Positions 32,401 to 35,571 of a DNA stretch of 35,571 bases are shown here, piece by piece. The notes beneath the pieces were generated by a model. It searched no databases. It was not told where the DNA came from and was given only the letters and a program-made list of their open reading frames with translations. Each line of letters begins with the position of its first letter. The stretch's first letter is position 1. Location: assembly GCA_902764415.1 (NCBI GenBank), contig CACWVU010000027.1, forward strand, positions 1 to 35,571. Reading direction: 5' to 3'. The translations under genes were made by a program, and so were the position numbers. The DNA comes from an uncultured bacterium (lineage in GTDB: Bacteria > Verrucomicrobiota > Kiritimatiellia > RFP12 > UBA1067).

Positions 32401-33468
32401 CTATCCGAAGACCCACTTCTTCTGCAGGCGGTAGGAGAGGATGAAGAGCGCGGACTCCACCGCTACCTTCACCACCGTGACCGGAGCGCCGCGCACGTCC
32501 AGGAGCGCCGAGAGCGTCGCCGTGAGCACGTACGAAAGCGCTGCGATGAGCAGCACCAGCGCCCAGTACCTAACGAACGAGCCTGCGAACGAAGTGCGGC
32601 TGCGGAAGACGAAAGAGCGGTTGCAGGCGTAGTTGAGCGTGGCGGACGCCGCGCGCGCCACTGCGAGCGAGACGAGGATCTCCCAGCGCCGCAGCATCCC
32701 CGTCGGCTGCAGGGCGAGCATCGCGACGGCGAAGACGAGGTTGTCGGCAATGAAACCGGCCACGCTCGACGCCGAGAAGCGCAGCATCCGCGCCACGGAG
32801 TCGCCGAACAGCCCCTTGTACACGCGGTACGAGTCGACGACCGGACGGAAATGCGACGACCGGTTGCTCGCGATGTAGATCGTCTTGATCGGCACCTGGT
32901 GGAGCGCCTCGCCGTCGCCTGACAGCCGGCCGAAGAGCCGCATCTCGTACTCGTAGCGCTCGCCGGGGATCTCGAGGAGCGCGGGGCACATCCGGAGCGG
33001 AAACGCCCTGAGCCCGGTCTGGGTGTCGCCGACCTTGAAGCCGTAGATGAGCCGGACGAGCCACGCGGTCAGCTCGTTGCCGAAGCGGCTTCTGAGCGGC
33101 ACCCCGGCCGACTTGAAGTCCCTCACTCCGAACGCGCAGCCGTCGTTCGCGATCGCGGCCTCCGCGACCCGCCGCGCATCCTCGGGCGAGTGCTGTCCGT
33201 CGCCGTCGACGAACACCACCGCGCGCGCCTGCGGGCGGTTCGCGAGCACCCATTCCATCGCCGTCTTCATCGCCCTGCCCTTGCCGCGGTTGACCTCGTG
33301 CGCAAGCAGCACGACGGAAGGCGGCAGGAGGCCGAAGCGCTCCCGGTCCTCCACGCTGCCGTCGTCGACCACCACCACGCCGGCGAACTCTCCGAGCAGC
33401 CCCTCGCAGAGCGCGACGAGGCCGGGCTCGGGATTGAACACCGGAACTATGGCGATAGCGTCGGTCAT
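32401..33468 (-). CDS. GT2 glycosyltransferase fused to GtrA-like membrane domain
   Basis: The 355-residue protein begins with a dolichyl-phosphate-mannose-synthase-like GT2 domain (1 to about 220): IVPVFNPEPGL, VVVVDDGS, VNRGKGRAMKTAM, and the donor/metal motif VFVDGDGQHSPED near 88-100, followed by GDTQTGLRAF. The C-terminal 120 residues are a four-helix GtrA-type membrane domain (FSASSVAGFIADNL, TLNYACNRSFVFRS, ending LQKKWVFG). Such proteins make polyprenyl-phosphate-linked sugars and help move them across the inner membrane for surface glycan decoration. The ATG at 33468 overlaps the pth stop as ATGA, so the two genes are coupled. Confidence 0.9.
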   Translation of the reverse strand: MTDAIAIVPVFNPEPGLVALCEGLLGEFAGVVVVDDGSVEDRERFGLLPPSVVLLAHEVNRGKGRAMKTAMEWVLANRPQARAVVFVDGDGQHSPEDARRVAEAAIANDGCAFGVRDFKSAGVPLRSRFGNELTAWLVRLIYGFKVGDTQTGLRAFPLRMCPALLEIPGERYEYEMRLFGRLSGDGEALHQVPIKTIYIASNRSSHFRPVVDSYRVYKGLFGDSVARMLRFSASSVAGFIADNLVFAVAMLALQPTGMLRRWEILVSLAVARAASATLNYACNRSFVFRSRTSFAGSFVRYWALVLLIAALSYVLTATLSALLDVRGAPVTVVKVAVESALFILSYRLQKKWVFG

Positions 33469-34037
33469 GGACTGGCGTCGAATGAGTTGAAGAGGTTCAT
33501 CGCCTGCTCCACGCCGGAGCCCACCACCGCCACCACCGCCTTCGCGGCGGCGGCGACGGCCGCGTCGGCGATCTGCCGCGAGGCCGGGTCGAACTTGCCG
33601 AGGACGTGCGCGACGACATTGGCGCGGTCCTTGCCGACCCCGATCTTGACGCGCGTGAAGTCCTGGGACCCCAGCCGCTCGATGATGTTCCTGACGCCGT
33701 TGTGGCCGCCGCAGCTGCCTCCGCGGCGGATGCGCAGGCGGCCGAGCGCGAGGTCGATGTCGTCATGGACCACGATCAGGTCCGCCGGCGCGGCGTTGCG
33801 GTACTTCACCACCGTCGCCACGGAATCGCCGGAGAGGTTCATGTAGGTCTGGGGCTTGACGAGGATGCACGGCTCGGCGCCGATGCGGACCTGCGCCCAG
33901 AGGCACCGGTACTGGCGCTTCTCCTCCCATGCGCCTCCGAGTTCCGCGGCAATCGCGTCCACCGCCTCGAAGCCGACGGAGTGCGGCGTGGAGGCGTACT
34001 CCGCGCCTGGATTGCCGAGACCTGCGATTATCTTCAA
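33465..34037 (-). CDS. pth: peptidyl-tRNA hydrolase
   Basis: The 190-residue enzyme releases peptides from stalled peptidyl-tRNA. Family motifs are clear: IAGLGNPGAEY with Asn near residue 9, catalytic His19 in TPHSVGFEAVD (the usual T-R-H-N is T-P-H-S here), KPQTYMNLSG, HDDIDLALGRLRIR with the conserved Asp, and GGSCGGHNGVRNI. The reading frame has no ATG start: the best start is a TTG at 34037 encoding MKIIAGLG, with AGGGAG eight bases upstream. Its promoter is at 34070-34078. It is coupled to the GT2-GtrA gene by ATGA. Confidence 0.93.
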   Translation of the reverse strand: MKIIAGLGNPGAEYASTPHSVGFEAVDAIAAELGGAWEEKRQYRCLWAQVRIGAEPCILVKPQTYMNLSGDSVATVVKYRNAAPADLIVVHDDIDLALGRLRIRRGGSCGGHNGVRNIIERLGSQDFTRVKIGVGKDRANVVAHVLGKFDPASRQIADAAVAAAAKAVVAVVGSGVEQAMNLFNSFDASP

Positions 34038-34069
34038 AAGTAATCTCCCTTTTGCCGTATTGGTTGTGT

Positions 34070-34078
34070 ATTATACCA
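34070..34078 (-). promoter_or_regulatory. extended -10 promoter for pth and downstream genes
   Basis: The minus strand reads TGGTATAAT preceded by ATTA. The pth TTG lies 32 bases after TATAAT, giving a leader of about 25 bases with a normal AGGGAG site. Confidence 0.7.
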
Positions 34079-34086
34079 TAATAGCT

Positions 34087-34110
34087 GTTAGGTGGTTAGG
34101 TGGTTGAGGT
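34087..34110 (+). repeat. 8-bp tandem repeat, about three units
   Basis: GTTAGGTG occurs twice in tandem, followed by the variant GTTGAGGT. A few bases later (34121-34141) the minus strand carries AATCACGAACCATGAACCACC, similar in words to the spacer after the tandem repeat at 5061-5092. Confidence 0.7.
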
Positions 34111-34143
34111 CTTGAGTTGGGGTGGTTCATGGTTCGTGATTAT

Positions 34144-34379
34144 AAACTCCGATCCGTGTGGCTCTCGCTACCGCTCCGCCGAATGGACTATGCTTCGCCA
34201 TACAATTCATTCAACACGGCCACAATGACCATGGGTTATATCTGCGGCTTCGCCGCAGGGATCTTGGGGGTCTGGGGGCACATCCCCCAGTTATAAAACA
34301 AATTCATGTTATCAAATGTATTGGGGTTGGCAGATGCGAAGCAGTGGAGCGGTAGCGAGAACCCCAACCATCGGAGTTT
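34144..34379. mobile_element. MITE-like 236-bp inverted-repeat element
   Basis: Its ends are AAACTCCGAT (34144-34153) and ATCGGAGTTT (34370-34379), a perfect 10-bp terminal inverted repeat. A second inverted block of 15 bp follows inside (34163-34177 with 34346-34360). The centre has two strong hairpins: TGCGGC-TTC-GCCGCA (34243-34257) and CTGGGGG-CACAT-CCCCCAG (34272-34290). No gene or obvious target-site duplication is seen. A small non-autonomous mobile element or a structured RNA gene are the two readings. Confidence 0.6.
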
Positions 34380-34382
34380 CAT

Positions 34383-34430
34383 CCCCCCCCCCACACACAC
34401 CACCCCACCCACCCCACCCAATCACCCAAC
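34383..34430 (+). repeat. C-rich low-complexity tract
   Basis: A run of cytosines followed by CA and CCCA/CCAC microrepeats fills the space between the MITE-like element and the mfd promoter. It has no coding sense and may be prone to length change. Confidence 0.8.
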
Positions 34431-34437
34431 CATAATA

Positions 34438-34446
34438 TGGTATAAT
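34438..34446 (+). promoter_or_regulatory. extended -10 promoter for mfd
   Basis: The plus strand reads TGGTATAAT followed by ACGCG. The ATG at 34462 is 15 bases after TATAAT, giving a leader of roughly nine bases without a clear ribosome site. Confidence 0.7.
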
Positions 34447-34461
34447 ACGCGCACCCAAGCG

Positions 34462-35571
34462 ATGGAAAAGGCGCTGGAGACATTTAGGAAACGCTTCGCA
34501 CCCCCCGGGCTGAAACCGGGAGGCTCCGTCGCCATACCCTCGCTCACCGGCTCCGCCGACGCCTTCCTCTCCCTCGCGCTCGCCGCGGAGCCGCGCGTCG
34601 TGCTGGCGGTCGTCCCCGGCCTCCCCGACGCCGACCGGCTCCTCGCCGACCTCGGCGTAATCTGCAATTCGCTGCCGGCGTCGCGCGGCAAATGGCGCAA
34701 GGCGCGGGTCCTCGAGTTCCCGGTGCCGGGCGCGGACGACCGCGCCGCGTTCGCGCTGCGGCTCAAGACCGCCGCGGCGCTCGGCGCCTGGGCAACGATG
34801 CCGTATCCATGCGTCGTTGTCGCCCCGGCCGCCGCGGTCGCCGCGCCGCTGCCCGCGCGCGCGCCGGAGCCGCTGAGGCTCGCAGCCGGAGCCGCGGCTT
34901 CGTTCGGCGACTTCGCCGCGCGCCTCGCCGCGCTCGGCTATTCAAGGGTGCCGCAGGTCGCGCAGGAAGGCGACTACTCCGTGCGCGGCGGCATCATCGA
35001 CGCCTGGTCGCCAGGCGAGGAGCTGCCGGTCCGGGCCGAGTTCTTCGGCGACGAGCTCGAGGGGCTGCGGGCGTTCTCCCCCGCCACCCAGGTGTCGGTC
35101 GAAGCGGTCGCCGAAGCCGAGTTCATGCCGGTGGCGGAAGGCGGCGGCGCGCAAGCCGAGGACCGCGGCTCGCTGGTCGCGGACCGGCTCCCGGACGGCG
35201 CGGCGGTGATTGCGTTTGAGCACAACGAATACCCGGCCCTCCTGCCGCGGCTCGCCGGCAAAGACAGCCACCACGCCATCGTCTTCACCGGCGACCCCGC
35301 GCCGCGCGGCACGCCCACCTTCCCCTTCCAGACCGTGCCGCTGCCCGGCTTCGCGGAGCTCGGCGCGGACGCCGCGCGGCATCCGGAGCTCTTCGAGCAG
35401 TCGCGCGCCCGGCTGGAGCGGCACCTCGCCGCGGCGGAGGATCGCGGCGCGCTGGTGGCGCGGGCCGACGGGCTCTCCGGCGGCTTCGAGCTGCCGGCCG
35501 CGGACGGCGGCAAGGCCGTCCTCGCGGTCTCCAAGGCCGACCGCGTGTTCGCGCGCCGCGCCGCGCCGCCG
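34462..35571 (+). CDS. mfd: transcription-repair coupling factor Mfd, N-terminal part (runs off right edge)
   Basis: The first 370 codons are present. The N-terminal UvrB-homology region is clear near residues 165-215: RLAALGYSRVPQVAQEGDYS, then VRGGIIDAW, RAEFFGDELEGLRAF and SPATQVS, matching the UvrA-interacting module shared by UvrB and Mfd (G-Y-x-R, E-G-x-x-x-x-R-G-G-I-x-D, E-F-F-G-D-E). No ATP-binding helicase motif I (G-x-x-G-x-G-K-T) occurs near residue 40, which favours Mfd over UvrB, because Mfd's N-terminal module is degenerate. Mfd removes RNA polymerase stalled at DNA lesions and recruits UvrA. The RNA-polymerase-binding and helicase parts lie outside the window. Confidence 0.88.
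   Translation, partial: MEKALETFRKRFAPPGLKPGGSVAIPSLTGSADAFLSLALAAEPRVVLAVVPGLPDADRLLADLGVICNSLPASRGKWRKARVLEFPVPGADDRAAFALRLKTAAALGAWATMPYPCVVVAPAAAVAAPLPARAPEPLRLAAGAAASFGDFAARLAALGYSRVPQVAQEGDYSVRGGIIDAWSPGEELPVRAEFFGDELEGLRAFSPATQVSVEAVAEAEFMPVAEGGGAQAEDRGSLVADRLPDGAAVIAFEHNEYPALLPRLAGKDSHHAIVFTGDPAPRGTPTFPFQTVPLPGFAELGADAARHPELFEQSRARLERHLAAAEDRGALVARADGLSGGFELPAADGGKAVLAVSKADRVFARRAAPP

Noticed and set aside
34441..35571. uvrB instead of mfd
   Set aside because: UvrB would show a Walker A motif near residue 40 and shorter spacing to the Y-R-V and R-G-G-I-x-D block. None is seen, and the block occurs later, as in Mfd.

Overview
The window is a GC-rich chromosomal segment from a Gram-negative bacterium. 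My best guess is an uncultured gut or rumen member of the Verrucomicrobiota/Kiritimatiellota/Lentisphaerota group. That rests on the gene repertoire: a MetX-MetW fusion, a lone HydE, large secreted glycoside hydrolases, a four-helix-bundle suffix protein and stereotyped upstream motifs. It is inference, since no rRNA or other taxonomic marker lies in the window. Housekeeping genes (recA, mnmA, lgt, holA, pth, mfd) show it is chromosome rather than plasmid or phage.

Layout. 1-2879 (minus): start of a secreted protein, a family-2 glycosyltransferase, and a MetX-MetW fusion for methionine synthesis. 2915-6919 (plus): hydE, mnmA, lgt and holA, tightly overlapping, with a second promoter before lgt. 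6876-13156 (minus): a run of comM/yifB, a possible Whirly-fold protein, yraN, recA and DUF2851, then an excisionase-HTH/PTS-IIA regulator and a HAD phosphatase. The first five look like a DNA-processing or DNA-uptake set. 13157-16602: a 31-bp-arm inverted repeat and a secreted GH2 beta-galactosidase.

16603-22180 is an accessory patch, visibly more AT-rich in places. It holds a GH13 alpha-amylase flanked by a 42-bp inverted repeat, a chimeric leader ORF overlapping the GH13 start, and a membrane Sel1-repeat/DnaJ-type zinc protein behind a structured leader. It ends with an MNT-HEPN toxin-antitoxin pair whose HEPN gene carries an in-frame amber codon.

22228-31490 (minus) is a probable beta-1,3-glucan operon read from one strong promoter: a secreted beta-rich surface protein, a GH81 endo-beta-1,3-glucanase with a discoidin-like domain, a GH55-like beta-helix protein and an NhaC-type Na+/H+ antiporter. 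31692-34037 (minus): a four-helix-bundle suffix protein, a GT2-GtrA fusion and pth. 34081-34461: tandem repeats, a MITE-like 236-bp inverted-repeat element and a C-rich tract, then the start of mfd (plus), which runs off the right edge.

A recurring theme is an extended -10 promoter, consensus close to TTATGGTATAATACG, seen ten times. In several cases it sits only 7-9 bases before the start codon, so those transcripts should be leaderless or nearly so. Other genes have ordinary Shine-Dalgarno sites, often made from the stop region of the gene before.
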